Below are positions 22,868 to 35,218 of a DNA stretch of 64,000 nt, piece after piece. The position numbers and the translations under genes were made by a program. The notes beneath the pieces are model-generated. The model was not told where the DNA came from. It ran no database searches and saw nothing but the letters and a program-made list of their open reading frames with translations. The DNA comes from Ilyonectria destructans (taxonomy: Eukaryota > Ascomycota > Sordariomycetes > Hypocreales > Nectriaceae). Location: positions 372,001 through 436,000 of the forward strand of contig JAHEWK010000023.1 of NCBI GenBank assembly GCA_020740775.1, in the 5' to 3' direction. Numbering within the stretch: the stretch's first letter is position 1; every line of letters starts with the position of its first letter.

Positions 22868-23211
22868 AGTCCGTAGCCTCGGTTTATACAGCGGCGTCAT
22901 GAAGTCAGGAATAGTCTCACACGATCATTTTCAGCAGTCGCGATTGCCAGGTTCTAGATGATTCGGATTCTCGATATTGGCCATTTCGCCGCTGCAATCC
23001 AACATCCCACCCTAATGGCGGGGTGTCCTGGGATGACGCCGAGTGGTCGGAGCCCGCGGAAAAGGCACTCGTCCATTGTGTTGTTTTGGTGTTGGCTTGC
23101 AGTGGCTTCTTGATATCAACACCACTGCAAGCTGACTTGGGGCGCCGAGGTGACCCAGTGGCTGGCGGGATGAATGGATGAACAGGCCGACAGAATGCAG
23201 ACCGCTACTCT
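22868..23211. other. Intergenic, small stem-loop
   Basis: No gene. A 10-bp inverted repeat CTTGCAGTGG ... CCACTGCAAG lies at about 23096-23131 between the two convergent genes and could form a terminator-like hairpin. Confidence 0.35.
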
Positions 23212-23787
23212 CTAGATGTATTGTTGGTTGCTATATAATCGACGGTTTTCTTCTACAAGCTGTCTCTGTTCCGAGTCTGCGTCGGCTTGGCTTATCAACT
23301 CGCGAACTTGTCGGGAGAGTCTCATGTTCTCGTCCCTGAGCTGGTCGGTGATGGCGCTAAAGCCAAGTTCTGTTCTAGATAACTGCTAGGAGCGTTAGGC
23401 AATGTTTCAAGTCAATGCGCCCGTAATTTGACGCATGGATACAATGGAGTCTAGTGCCGAGCAGTGCGTACTTGGAGTGCAGCCTCGAATGTCTTCCCGA
23501 CTTCTCTGCATAGCAGTCGGTAGATACCGATGGAATGGTCGCTCAAAATTTTGGCGAAGATTTTAGATAAAAAAACTCCTCTTTCTCCAAGTATACGGTT
23601 GTTCGAGTGAGGATTAAGGCGAACCTCTCAAGACTTTATTTCAATACGTAGCTTTTAGTCCAAGGGGGAGTCAGTCGAGCCGTTGCGCTAGAGTTAGAAT
23701 TTGCTTACGAATGCGATTTGAGAGTTGCTGACGGCACTCATCCCTTCCCTGTCGGCGCTCTGCGTTGCTCGGTCGTATTAGGGCCAT
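23212..23787 (-). CDS. Possible small spliced protein with C-terminal coiled coil
   Basis: Not seen as one frame, but three minus-strand exons join in phase: 23787-23709, 23626-23472 and 23382-23212. The introns have GTAAGC...GAG and GTACGC...CAG borders. The product would be about 134 residues: a basic start (PSNAERRQGRDECRQQLSNR), a hydrophobic middle (VFLSKIFAKILSDHSIGIYRLL) and a clear heptad-type end (ITDQLRDENMRLSRQVRELI). No family recognised. Convergent with the GATA gene. It could also be the 3' part of a longer gene or a relic. Confidence 0.35.
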
Positions 23788-24387
23788 TGAGCGGCGTTTC
23801 CAGGTCCGAAAAGCGATAGACTGGGAGCTCGGTTACCCTCTCGAGGCGTAGCAGTGACTGCTAGTCCGCGTCATGCGTGTTCATGGCATACGAAGACACC
23901 ATGGGCTATTTCAATTTGAGAAAAGGATCTTCACAATGCCCATCTGCATATAAGGTGTCAATATTTTTTATCACGTCAGAAAATCCCATGTCTATTGGAC
24001 AGAATGACTGAAGTAACAGCGCCGCTACAGTCGCTGAAGGTATTGCCAGACTTGGAAGCCTCGCATCGCTGCCACAAGAAAAGGGCGGAAGCAGCTTGGT
24101 CTTTCACGGTCTAAAGAAACTCGAAAGTGGCAGGGCTGGCATCGGCTCGTCAGCATGTAATTGGTAATTAAAAAGCGGGCAGGGGCGTTGAAGATCGCGA
24201 TGCTACGTTGGTCGCCCTCATTGGTAAGCCACAGATCACCTTGCAGTAAATCCATCCACCACCCACTTAGCGCCAATTGTGTCCCCAAATTTTACCATAT
24301 GAGCTTTATCTTGCACTTGGGTGTCGATCCATAGCTCTCGTCATCGGAATATTCCGACCCATCCTAGAACTGACGCTCAGACCAACA
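23788..24387. other. Intergenic, no gene seen
   Basis: No supported coding region between the possible small minus-strand gene and the oxidase relic. Confidence 0.45.
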
Positions 24388-24930
24388 AGACCCCACATGA
24401 CACCTTCTTCATTGGTGGTGGCCACGTTGGTGTTGCAGCGGCCCTATCGCGGATCCACAAGGGCGGAGTCAACTTCAACCCTTGAGCCGCTTCTCGTTCG
24501 GGATGACTATCGTCCTAACTGTACATGCAGATGATGGTCAAGGTCATGTCCTTTTGGCGACAAGGTGAACTGTACAAGGCAGGGTACAAAGAGGTTGGGT
24601 TGCTGCCAGCCAAGTGAGGGGAGCCCTGTCGCCTCCCGCGAAATGGGATTTGCCCATGGTTCAAAATTCCCGCATGTCGAGGAGGTACGGCAATGCTGGA
24701 ACGGAGCGCTGTCCGCAGCCGACTTCAACGAAGGGGGTAACATCGTCTATATCCCCCGCACCGGTTTCATCGGAGCGGGCAAGACACTTGGCCCGGTAGT
24801 GCAGGCAGCCGTCGACCGGGATGTCAAATACGAGGTAGTTCGGAGTCGGGGGCTGATGCACAGGTGCCACGCCACGGTTGCAAGAACAGCGCCCCTGCTT
24901 AGCAAGGAGATTGAGCAGGTCAAATTCTAG
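24388..24930 (+). pseudogene. FAD-dependent amine oxidase (DAO family) relic, 5' part
   Basis: In shifting frames the plus strand gives HDTFFIGGGHVGVAAALSRI (Rossmann GxGxxG FAD site), then LEPLLVRDDY, then LYMQMMVKVMSFWRQGELYK with YKEVGLL, as in sarcosine/fructosyl-amino-acid oxidases. The last frame holds IPRTGFIGAGKTLGPVVQAA, the conserved glycine segment of the DAO fold. At least three frameshifts or stops separate these blocks and the C-terminal half is absent. The family oxidatively deaminates secondary amines in peroxisomes. The precise subfamily is inference. Confidence 0.55.
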
Positions 24931-25341
24931 GCGTATCCGATGTGCTGGTATGCGTGAGACCGGGTAGCAACTCTAGCAGGAGCAAGAATAGAAACTAGCC
25001 GATTCATTCGCACCATATTACAGAGTTCCCGCAATAAGAGCAATTTATAGGTCAACGAATCACCTGACGTTCATCCTAGCTTGGTGAAGCATACAACATG
25101 TGATGCGAGAACAATGGATAGTTTGACAAAGGACCATAGTGTAAAATTAGTGTGGGCGGCGGAAAGAAGAAGGACCAAGCGAGCTCTCGGTCTCTTCCCT
25201 CCCCTAGAATGAAACAACCCTTATGACGGTTGGCCGCCTTTCCACAACAAGCATACGAGTTTCCTTCATCTATGCCCATCGTAAAGCTTGGACGTAAGCA
25301 ATGAGCGCCGGCATTGCCCTTGCCGCGAACAGTTGAATGTT

Positions 25342-25968
25342 TTACCTTCTCTTTCTGTGGATTGATGCCTTCGTCACCCAGCGAACTTCGTCTAGCTGCT
25401 TTTGAGGCGTAAGGTCACCGGAGTCGTGCTTCCGCTTTCGACTCGATTTCTTTGGTGTCGAGGGTGGATGCCAGTAGCCCTGGATGGGAGGTATGTGCTC
25501 GAAAACCATGTGTTCAGAATCTGAAGATGGAGCCGTGTGCCTCGTGACAGGACTGGGGCCACTCCACGGGTCGGTGTAGTCGGTCATAGGGCTAGTGTCA
25601 TTCCAGTGGTCTGTCGAGCTGGTATCACAGCGATATACGAAGCCATCAAGTAGAGGACCAGTCTGCGCGTAGACGCCGTTTGCCGTGCTGCTCCTGTCTT
25701 CGGACGAACCAAGCGGGACTAGCTGGTCTATCGACCACAATTGCTCCCATAGAAGAGGTTGGGAGAGGTAGGATGTCCCAAAGATCCAGTCATCTCCCAT
25801 AGGATTCGGTTCGCCCAGGGCTCTGTCACCGATGGGATGGAGAGGGATCAAAGGGTATGTTTCTGTGCAAGAGGTCAAACTGATGGCCAAAGCAGCGGGA
25901 GAAAGAGCTAAAGAGAAGCTTTACCCATCTGGAAGTGCCCTGAACAGACCGCTGGGCTGTCGTTCCAT
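25342..25968 (-). CDS. Hypothetical spliced protein, disordered, basic C-terminus
   Basis: Exon 1 (25968-25925) starts MERQPSGLFRALPDG. A 44-bp GT-AG intron (25924-25881, acceptor CAG ending at 25880) leads to exon 2 (25879-25342). The join is in phase and gives about 193 residues. The protein is rich in Ser, Pro, Asp and Thr, with no recognised domain. It ends with two basic clusters (KKSSRKRKHD and HRKRR) that could be nuclear localisation signals. The frame is open upstream of 25968, so an earlier start is possible, and a GGTAAAAC donor at the stop could hide a further exon. Role unknown. Confidence 0.45.
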
Positions 25969-27169
25969 GCTAGTGATGCTGGTTTGGATTTGGTGGAGAA
26001 CCGTGTAGTGGAAGCTCGGGATGGAAGAAGATACTGTGCCGACTCTCATAAGTCGTTGCAAACGAAATGACCGCACTCCACAACAGAAATAGAAAACAAG
26101 ACGCGGAGCAACCGATAAGCGAGTTCTTTCAATTGCCCAGACGGACCAGTACACGACGAGGGGCGAGGAGCGTGAAGTCGAAGCTAGGGTTGTGAAACCG
26201 CGTACACAAGAGAAGCCATGTCTCAGTCTCACAGACACCGTTGAACCACCAGACTAACAGCAAATTCCCGGGAAAAAGGTAGCTTAGCTCTGGATCCCAG
26301 GTCTCTCAGTCTGGCATCCTGTACGGGAGCCATCACCCGTCACAGCCTAACTTGACATTTGCCGGGATGGACGGCGCCAGAGGGATGACGGTGCCAGAAC
26401 GGCATCTGGATCATCGAGACTTGCAAGAGAACGGTTAGACATGCTATCCGTGCGCTCGCGCAGGCGGGCTGAAACGTAACACACCGTTTCCCCACCAGTC
26501 CAGGGAGGGGATAGTGAGGGCTGCGGGGGACGACGATTAAGGGTCCGAGCCATGAGTTTTGGAGACCTTGCGAGATATTTGGAGGGCAACCCGCCCATTG
26601 GACGACCAAGGTCGAAGCATTGTCCGTGGCCTCCGATTGAAGAATATAACAGCAGCACTTGAGGTTTAACAGTAGAATTGGGATGTCATAATCTTTGGAG
26701 AAATCGTGTATAGGCACAGATGGAATATGTACAGGCTAAGCTCGAAGAATACATATTAGCTCTTTAGCTCGTTACCCTAGTCTTTGGATGAAGTGTTACA
26801 GACACTATTGCAAAGATCTATGAACAGCTCACGAGCCATCTGTATATGTTACATAACTAGGATATCTCGGGTTATAAACAACGGATGCCTCAAGGTCTGA
26901 GGTCTACCGTACGGATCCGAGGATTGGAACAAAGCTCCCAAAGGGCTCACGGCGGCGTACTGTAGCGATATCAACTAGTTATCGTCAATTTTATCTATAA
27001 AAGAAGGTCTCCAGTTTCTACAGAAGCGACTTGAGTCCAACTACAAGGTCTTTCAGGTAAATAACCATTGGTGACGTTAGAATTAGCACCTACCAAGAGA
27101 CGTGGTCATCCAGATTGGAGGCTTGGATCACGGTAGCTCCGTCTCTGTTAACTGAGCCAGCCACCCGAC
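25969..27169. other. Intergenic, no gene seen
   Basis: Overlapping minus-strand frames at 26340-26717 show no domain or splice logic. Nothing else supported. Confidence 0.45.
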
Positions 27170-28495
27170 TTAACACGTCGGCACATCCCCAAGCCCTAGC
27201 TCGACAGCAGACAACAAAAACTCCATGAAACCAGCACTAGTTGCTTTGAGGTTTGAGTTGTACTGAGAGACTGAGGGATAGAATGGATAAGATGCGACGC
27301 TATTTCCAAACCCAAACTCCACCGTGTACGCATGAACAAGATTCTTGCTGGGGTCCGCAAAGTGTCGCGAGTAGGCATAATCGTCACTAGCTCCCGATGT
27401 GGGATACAGGGCAGCTGCCTGCATAGCCGTGTAAGCGCGACCGCCGCCCGCGGTCATGGCGGAGGTTATACGCTGGGCCGCGGCGAGGTTGGCATTGAGC
27501 TCCACTTTCGGTGTGTACTCGCCGTAGCCTCTGCCGGAGCCCGGTGTGTCGGAAAGGAGACCGCGAACGCTGCTATAAGAGTCGTTGAGAAATCTCATGT
27601 ACGGCCACTCAGACTGGTTCTCGTCACTGCCCTAGCTGTAGAGTACGTCGCCCGCGTACTAGTGCAGGTCAACGAACCAGCGGATCTTGGAGTATGTATC
27701 AAACAGCCACTTGATGTTTTTGGTCTCTAACTCGGAGAAGACGCTGGTTCCGTGGTACGCCTCGGAGCTAGGCGAGGTTGAGGCGACGCTTGACTGCACA
27801 CTGGACACGAATAGATTGCAGAAATCCCAGAGGAAATCGAAGTTGCGGTTCAGATCCACTCCGACGGATTGGCTTGAGCCATGGTTATGGTTCTTTCGCC
27901 AGCAGCTGTGGGTCAACTGATCATAGGCCACCCCGTCGGGGTTACTCAGGGGAATGAAGACGATTCCGGCAGATAAAGCAGTCTTGACTTGCGTGTTGGT
28001 GTACGTCTTAGATCCGTACGTCAGGCCGATGCTATTCTTGTTCGCGTATAGCAAACCGGAGATGAAGTAAAGCACGCTATCCATAGACCCGCGCTCTCGA
28101 GCGTGGGTGGTGCCATTGAAGAAGACAGGAAAGGCGTTGTTGCAGCTACCTCCGGTGCCTCCAACCTTGGCTCCAAGGACAGTGGCGCCTTCGTAGGTCT
28201 TGTATGGGGCCTTAAACGTTTGGATTCCGTACGCACCCACAAGGGCTTGAAGGCCACTCTTAATCTCCTTAGCGTTCAGCAGCGTGTTGAAGATAGTGGA
28301 TTGCGTTCCCAGCCCTCTTGGCGCTATTGCACTGCCGTTGAATCTATCACCCGTGCTGATTGGCGTTTCAGTGCCCGACTGGTGGCGGATAACTGTTTTC
28401 AATATATTACCCTCGCGCTCTTCAGGCAGAAGGCAACCTGAAGTCACGGAAGTGAGCGCAATAAGCGTCCAGAGAAGAAAGGTCTTCGTTGTCAT
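27170..28495 (-). pseudogene. M14 zinc carboxypeptidase (secreted) with two nonsense codons
   Basis: One minus-strand frame of 442 codons runs from ATG with a signal peptide (TFLLWTLIALTSVTSG). The M14 motifs are in order: THARERG (zinc H-x-x-E), SNPDGVAYD, DLNRNFDFLWD and FVDLH (third zinc ligand). The general-base region YTVEFGFGN is near the C-terminus. Two TAG codons interrupt it at 27661-27659 (right after FVDLH, Ser expected) and 24 bp on, where VLYS-stop-G should be SWG. The second is TGG to TAG; the first is not a simple transition from Ser. No frameshift is present, so loss looks recent. Intact relatives digest proteins outside the cell. Confidence 0.85.
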
Positions 28496-31304
28496 AGTCA
28501 GGCCCGAGGAGTATAAACGAAGAGAATAAGTGGACTACCTCCGCAGAGAAAACTGTGCCACCTACTTATCTTACATATTGCTTAGCACTCACAGCAATTA
28601 CCTTACGTAGCGCGCAACTGAAACGCATGATGCAACTCTTAAATTAACGTTATGTCTTGCACACATAAAGCCGTCTGTGGCCACATTTTCACCTCAGACC
28701 AATCATGCGTGGAGCGCCAGCCGCCGCGGCGATCCCACTATATGAAGGCGACGAAACCGAGCACGATCAACACAAGTTTATGTCCACGATGTCCACGGTT
28801 GCTGCGAAAGTTGCCGCGAAGAGTTCTCCCCAACTCCTCCCCCTTAATCACGCATCACTATGCATCGAGCAAATCTCCTACCTGTAGAGCAGCAGTAATT
28901 GATATTGGCATCCAGTCTATTAACCAGAACTGCCGAAGAAAGTATTCGGAATTTACCGATACATCAGAGCGTTTGAACAGGGATTCCCAAGTGCCGGACT
29001 TTTTTCACATGTTATACCGGTAGCAGCTATGCCAATGAGGGTATGAGAGCTTAATGCTACTTGTGGCTTGGCGGGCTGAAAGACGTCTTGTGAGAGCATA
29101 AGATTGGGAAGTGTCTACGTTCGGAATGCATCCTTTGATCTGATTTGAAGGACGAAAAGGTTAATTTGAAAATTCGTCATTGTGGCTTGCGATACGAAAT
29201 AATGCAACTATTCGTATCCCTGGACTGCTCGGCAAACTCCGCCGACTTTTCTATACATACATTGGTTAGGCATCGGCCGCTATGACATTGTGCTCATGTA
29301 TATGCCGGGTATAGGAAAAGCCAACGCGGCAACAGGCCCCGCTAATTGTAAGGCAAGTTTCCCAAAGGTCAAGCTTGCCCTCATGGTAGGCATCAGCGGC
29401 GCTATTCCTTCGGCCCCAACGGCAGGTTGCAGGCTGGATCGGTCTTAGGACTACTTCGTCATTCACGATGCTGCTGCCTTTATCTGATGCCTTTTGCAGC
29501 CTAGGCGGAGGGTGTTAGCTGCGCTTTTGGCTTTCCCCATTGGATGGCGTTGATCAAATGGAATGGGTAAATAAAGGAATAAATATGAAGTTAAAGTTTT
29601 GGGAAAGGGATTCCAGTTTGAATACCACGGTGAGGTCTGAGAGTGAATATTTAAAAGAAGGAAGGTTATCATGGAGGGATCCGAGAAATACCAGAGAGAG
29701 GCCTGTGATCGAATGGAAGGGGTGAAGGACCACATGGACATGGGAACGCTTCAGATTACTATGAAATAGACCGAGCACCACTTTTTCCCCAACCCCAAAC
29801 TGGCTCCTGTTCCAAGCCCAAGGAATCATAATCTGTTTTACCAAGAGCGAGGGATAAGGGGATTGAGTTGGGTACAATTAGAGATGCGTCAATCCAAGGA
29901 GCGTGGACAGCCTCACTGCCCCCGGTTTTCTAATTTTAGAATGACCTCAGACAAGAAACCTCGTTGCTACCACCTTAGTTCGAGTTCTCTAATTTTTGAG
30001 GCAATCTCGTACGAGAAATCTCAGCAAATGTCCCGAGTAAGATCCCCGACATCTTGAGATCCCCCATATAACACGAGATACCTAGTCCTTGCCTGGAGAT
30101 AGTGCGAGAAAGTTTGTAATATCCTACACCTTATAGGAACCTACAGGTGTAAAGAGATCTCTAATGCGATCATCAAGATCGCAGGAAAAGTCTCATGAGA
30201 CTAGGCACATCACAAGAGATTCCTGGTATAACACCAACCTCAAGATGTAGCATCTGTATTTCTTTGACCAATAGAGTAGGTCAATTGTGGTTCTTGCAGG
30301 ACATGGGTTTGGCACATTTTCGCACACTTGCTGGCTGGAGTTAACCGGCTAGTGGGTGAGCCAATTTGCAATAAGCAGAGCGAGACACCTGCCTTAATCC
30401 ACTTATTGCCTACGCCCACTTCTTAACTTCAACCCTCAAGCGGGGGACAAAATACATGGTAATCCCTACGCCCAAAATGTATCGGACGGCCCGCGATGTG
30501 TTTTATCCGCCGCATACCCTCCATGCCCTCGGCCTGGTGTCCTGGGATGCGTGAGCAAACTGGTCCAAAATCGTACGTTTCGCTGAGCCGTTCCTGCTCT
30601 ATTGGGGTGGGGCAAGGAGGCTCAAGGAATGGGTCTTAAAACAGCATTTCTTAAATTAGCATTCAGATCCTTATTTCAGGACCACGTCATCAGGCTTGCA
30701 CTTTCCACATTGAAAAGGGTCTGAGAATGGTCCCCTCCCCCATGGGTCCTGTGCAAACAATCTGCTGCGTCCATTCAGCTTCTACAAGCTTTGATGCCCT
30801 ACTGAGTCGTTCCTGCTCTATTAGGTGGGGTGTTTGGCAGGGAGGCTCAAAATAGCATTTGGGTCCTTCTCTGAGGACCATGTCGTCATCAGGGACCCGA
30901 AAACAGCGACAGTCTAGGTTCCTTGGCGTAAACATATTGAAACCCAGACTGCCTAAGCTAACTGGTCTAAGACCTACTCCGTACATTCAGTGGAATCTTC
31001 GACAGCTCTGGGCTGTTCTGTAGGCCTTCCATGAGGACCAAGAAAAGCAACTTGAACTGTATTTGTTCCATTTAGTTCGTATACTCCCGTCACTCGTTGG
31101 ACATGAACATGGCAGCACTACGGCCGACATCAGTGAAACCCCCATTGTGGTTCCCAAACCATTCCAACCACCGGCTGGGGCTGTGGCCCTGAGCTACCAA
31201 AAACTCCCTGATCACATCTGGACAGGGAGGGCACATTTGAAATAGATTGGCTTGGCGCCGGGAGTGGTTCTTTTCGGAACGGCTCTAATACCATATCAAA
31301 CAAA
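28496..31304. other. Long intergenic stretch
   Basis: No gene supported. Two diverged direct repeats of about 90-105 bp (30589-30694 and 30810-30895) share the blocks TTCCTGCTCTATT, GGAGGCTCAA and GGACCAYGTC. The 29880-30250 part looks like decayed repeat DNA. Confidence 0.45.
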
Positions 31305-32291
31305 TTATCTCCGACTTCCGACGACCTTGAGCCTTGTTGAAAATGGGTCGGTCCATGTTGGCGGGGCACTTTCCATCTCAGGCGTTTGGATGCTCAAGGA
31401 ATCTGTTCCACTTATTCTTCTGCCGCTTGAGCCCCTGTGGTGTGGAGGTATGAGTCCGTCGGGGAGTTGAAAGGCCGAAGAGCAAGATAAGAGGCCATCG
31501 ACGGACTTTCTCGCTTCGTTTGCAATGTATTTCTGGATGAGAACACAGTTGCAATCAGTATGCCGCAAGAGCTGGGTCTTCAAGTGGTAGATCTCGGCAG
31601 TCAGCTGGTCGAAACAGGTTGAGAGGTATCGGTTCTTCTCCTCCATGGCCTGCTCACGGGAGGCGAGTGCTGACGCTTCATCCCGTTTGCGCAGACGACA
31701 CTTAGTAGCAGCGATTCTATTGCGTTCGAGGATGCGCCGTCGCTGGGGGTCCCTAGGAAGATCCTCGTCGTCATTGCTCTCCCCCTTTTGCTTTCGACGT
31801 GCCTTTGCAGGCTCTTTAGGTTCGACTTTGGGTTTCCGGCTTCGTTTTCTTGGTTTCGGTACATCCGAAACGAGTGCGGAGGCACCGGTTTCTGACAGGC
31901 TTGAACTTTCTTGCGATTTCCGTCGGTTTCGGGGTCGGCGGGGCGGTTTCTTTTCGCGTTCTGCGGTCGGCAATACTATCTGGGAGGGTTCATACTCGGG
32001 GATCTTGGCTGCCATGACATATTGGGGTGGAGGTTGGGGAAATCCGAGATCGACCTCTGTTGAGATCGGGGAGGTGCCGATTGCTTCGTCAAAGAACAAG
32101 CCCTCGGTGACTTGGTTCATCGCTTGTTGATAGGCCATGTGGCTTCGAGATGCGGGGGAAGATGTGCTGATGCGAAAAAGTGGAGGGGTCATCAGGCATC
32201 CCGCCGCTGGTGTCGAGGCGACCCCGTCGAAGTATTGGCCAAACGCAAAATCTCCCGCCATCTGAGGGTAAGAATGGACGAAGGCTGCCAT
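31305..32291 (-). CDS. ATF/CREB-type bZIP transcription factor
   Basis: Single exon, 328 residues from ATG. The N-terminal 180 residues are Pro/Ser-rich with several basic clusters (KKPPRRPRNRRK, KPRKRSRKPK). The basic region ILERNRIAATKCRLRKRD carries the ATF/CREB signature, and a leucine-zipper helix follows (MEEKNRYLSTCFDQLTAEIYHLKTQLLRH). The tail after DGLLSC is low in structure. In fungi this class binds CRE sites and often acts downstream of stress MAP kinases in spores and oxidative stress. The pathway is inferred from the family. The frame is intact. Confidence 0.9.
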   Translation of the reverse strand: MAAFVHSYPQMAGDFAFGQYFDGVASTPAAGCLMTPPLFRISTSSPASRSHMAYQQAMNQVTEGLFFDEAIGTSPISTEVDLGFPQPPPQYVMAAKIPEYEPSQIVLPTAEREKKPPRRPRNRRKSQESSSLSETGASALVSDVPKPRKRSRKPKVEPKEPAKARRKQKGESNDDEDLPRDPQRRRILERNRIAATKCRLRKRDEASALASREQAMEEKNRYLSTCFDQLTAEIYHLKTQLLRHTDCNCVLIQKYIANEARKSVDGLLSCSSAFQLPDGLIPPHHRGSSGRRISGTDSLSIQTPEMESAPPTWTDPFSTRLKVVGSRR

Positions 32292-35218
32292 CGAGGATCT
32301 TTCTGCACAGATGGTGATCGTTCTTCGGGCTTCGATTTATGCTATCCCCGGGTTGGGTGGGCAGGTAATTACGAGGCCGACTGGTTGGGGGCCGGTTTGC
32401 TAACGAAGACAACACGCAGGGCTGTAACGCTTCCAGGTATTGCTTATTCGTTTGCTGGACGGCAGCTGAGTGAGCCAGTTGTGTCTGGACCAAGCAGGGC
32501 TGAGAGGCGGTTCGGGAGAGGAGTAGGTCTGAAAGTGGATTTGACGGGTTAAGGAGTGGGCCGGCTTGGTAATTGACAAGCAGAAATCCACGGGCAGGGT
32601 TTTGCAGGAGGGGAATCCAAGAGAATGAGGGGATCGCGAGAGGATTGAGGGCGACGGGACAATCAAATATGCATGGCATCTCGCAAGCCACCAACTGCCA
32701 AGGTCCTTGGCTCTCAAGCTATTAGAGCTTTGCCACCCCCCCAGCAAGCCCAGGACGGGCACACCCACATGCTACGTGCTGTAGGACGCCGGGAGGGGAA
32801 ATAGACTTTTCCTATGAAAAGCTCGAGATTCAGACATCTTTCTGCAAGGCGATGGGGTCAGCAAGCCCTCAAGTCTGAGTTCACGGAATTCCGATTGGGC
32901 TACTCTAGCGGAATTGCTCCGGTTGCATTGCACTTTCGAAACCCTGACGTCCCGGTGTAACTCGCGCAGCCATGCCCATACTTGGCAGCAAAGGGCAACA
33001 AGAAGATAAACGAGGGTCTAAGCGCCGCAGTATCTCCCTGCGCTGCAGGAAGCCTTATCGGGCACAAGAGCTCCAGATACATCATACAATGGGGCCGTGG
33101 GGAGAGGGGAGCCGGGTGCGGAGGCCGACAGGGTGGACCCTGGATCCTCCCCATGATCCAACGTGGCGATCGCCGTTATGGCTACAAGACGAGGCTGTGG
33201 CACGAACTCAAGCTCCAGGCACACGGTACGGAGCACGGTGAACTCCGTTGAGCTCGGTTCCTGCTGTGGGTGCAAGATGGATTTCAACGTTCAAGGATCG
33301 ATCGCGATCCTGACCAGCTACGGTTAGAGAGTTGAACATGAGCTGCTAATGCCAGCACCACTCGGCCGAAGCATTGCGCTCCTCTGGGTCGTCGGGAAGA
33401 AAGCTTAGTGGTTGCGACGGTTTGGACCTGGAGTGGAGAGAGGAGGCAACGTAGGTTGCCTTGCAATGAGCTCCATGCATTGTGACTGGCCGGAACTGCG
33501 TAAGCTTAGCTCCGATCTAGCTAGCAAGTACCTCTTGTCGTTGATCAAAATCAGAGCTATGTATCAAGTCGGATGCTGGCTGGCGCAAGAGGCACAGCCC
33601 TCGACACCGTGGTATCATCAGACGACAACGTTGGACAGTTCAGATTTACCTGGCCAAAATCCTCTAACGCGCATCTAAGAAAGCGGGGGTCCGTCTTTCA
33701 CCCTCCAGATCCCGGCCGGTAGTGTGATTCAAAGATTTGGGGCTTGGGCTAGGCCCTGCTATGATGATATCAGCGTTGTGGGGCTCTCGAGATTTGCCGA
33801 CCCGGTCCAGGCCAAGAACTCACCGGTTGCACATCTAGAGGGGAATAAATGGCGTCCTTCGTGCTAGCTCTGTCCCAGGCGCAAGGGCCTTTGTTTTTCA
33901 ACAGCTTGACCCCCTCCCACAGGCAGACGAACAGGTGCCCACACTCGGCGTTCCGTTGGGAATGGCGACGTTGGAGGATACTGGGCCCCCTCCGCAACGA
34001 CGCGAGCGGAGGACGCCAGCCCATCGGAGGCTTCCCGAGGACGGAATCGATCGTACCAACTCGAATAGTCGATTCCGGTACTTGCCTCCTTCATAGCCCA
34101 TGTGATCAGTTTGAGCCTCTGCAGAAACTGAGCGCGCTCATTGGTTGTTTCCGAGGGGCAAACCGGTGCCGGCCCGGTCCCAGACGCTGCTGGGATGCTG
34201 TGCAGAGATACTCCCGATCTGTGTCCTCTTCCTTGGCCGTCTTGACTCTGGGCTTGTTCTTCTTGATGCCCACCCAGGCCGGAGCCCACCCAGGGCCCGA
34301 GACCATCTGCCTCAATCTGGTACGGTGACATCATGGTGTGGGCCTTCGCATGTGAAGAGATGTGACAGAGAAAAATGGGCCACGCCCAAGCTCCCAGGAG
34401 CAGCCTCACAACGTCGAGTGTGGCTGTGCGCGATATTATTTCGATCGGCGGATTTCAGCGGCTTGTTCAATTTTACTTCCCTTCATCGAACTTCAATTTA
34501 TCTCTGTCGGAATCAGAGCCCACAGCAAGAACGCCCCTCTGCTGGAGGCATGTGCGCTGTAGAAGTTGCTTCGGTGGCTTGACCCACCTGTCTGAACTAC
34601 GCAGTAAACGCTCCCGCAGTAGCTCTTCTCAGTTGGGTCTCTGTGGTGGCCCATCAGGTCCCGAAATTGGATAAAACCTTCTTGGGCAGAACGTCATCAC
34701 CAGTCATTGGATTCGACTCAACCCCCAACAGGCTCTTCACTTCGAACCAGTCCATACTACTCTACTACTTTTGGCACCATCCGACGTTGACACTATCGCT
34801 ATAACCGTCTGGTAAGCGCCATCGCCCTCGGATTTGGAAATCTTTACCTCGATCTCTGTCAGGTGGAGCGACTGGGCTGCAACATCGTCGAACACCGCGC
34901 TGTATCCCTTGATATTCAGCTTCCATTTTGGATTTCTGGCCCAAAGTTCGCGACGCTGGCAAGCTCCGCCATCCTGCTGCTCAAGGTTGAGTCATGCTAC
35001 CCCTATCCGTGGCTAATGAATATACATCCTGTTGGATAGCGTACGGCACATTCGATGCAGGGATTAATGCTCAATAGGGTGTGGATCCTGAATCTGTTTG
35101 TCTTATCTAGGATGCCTCCGGCTCCCTCTTTTCTCAAGAGGGGTTTTATGTCATCTCACGCCCCCTCTGACTAAGGTCAGGATATCGATCTATCAGAGGT
35201 TTCGTAATACAGGGTCAC
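32292..35218. other. Long intergenic stretch, no convincing gene
   Basis: The frame at 32089-32694 (minus) overlaps the bZIP start in another frame and is most likely leader sequence. Several overlapping frames at 32900-34960 on both strands show no domain. No N-terminal part of the interrupted laccase could be identified here. Confidence 0.4.

Noticed and set aside
32089..32694. 201-codon frame overlapping the bZIP start
   Set aside because: Different frame from a strongly supported gene and no recognisable motif; most likely 5' leader of the bZIP mRNA.
33864..34409. 181-codon minus-strand frame
   Set aside because: Several overlapping frames on both strands in the same place, with no motif or splice pattern favouring one.
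34680..35040. Possible laccase N-terminal exon (LGQNVITSHWIRL-like stretch)
   Set aside because: Lacks the HWHG copper motif and any other laccase block; resemblance too short to support.
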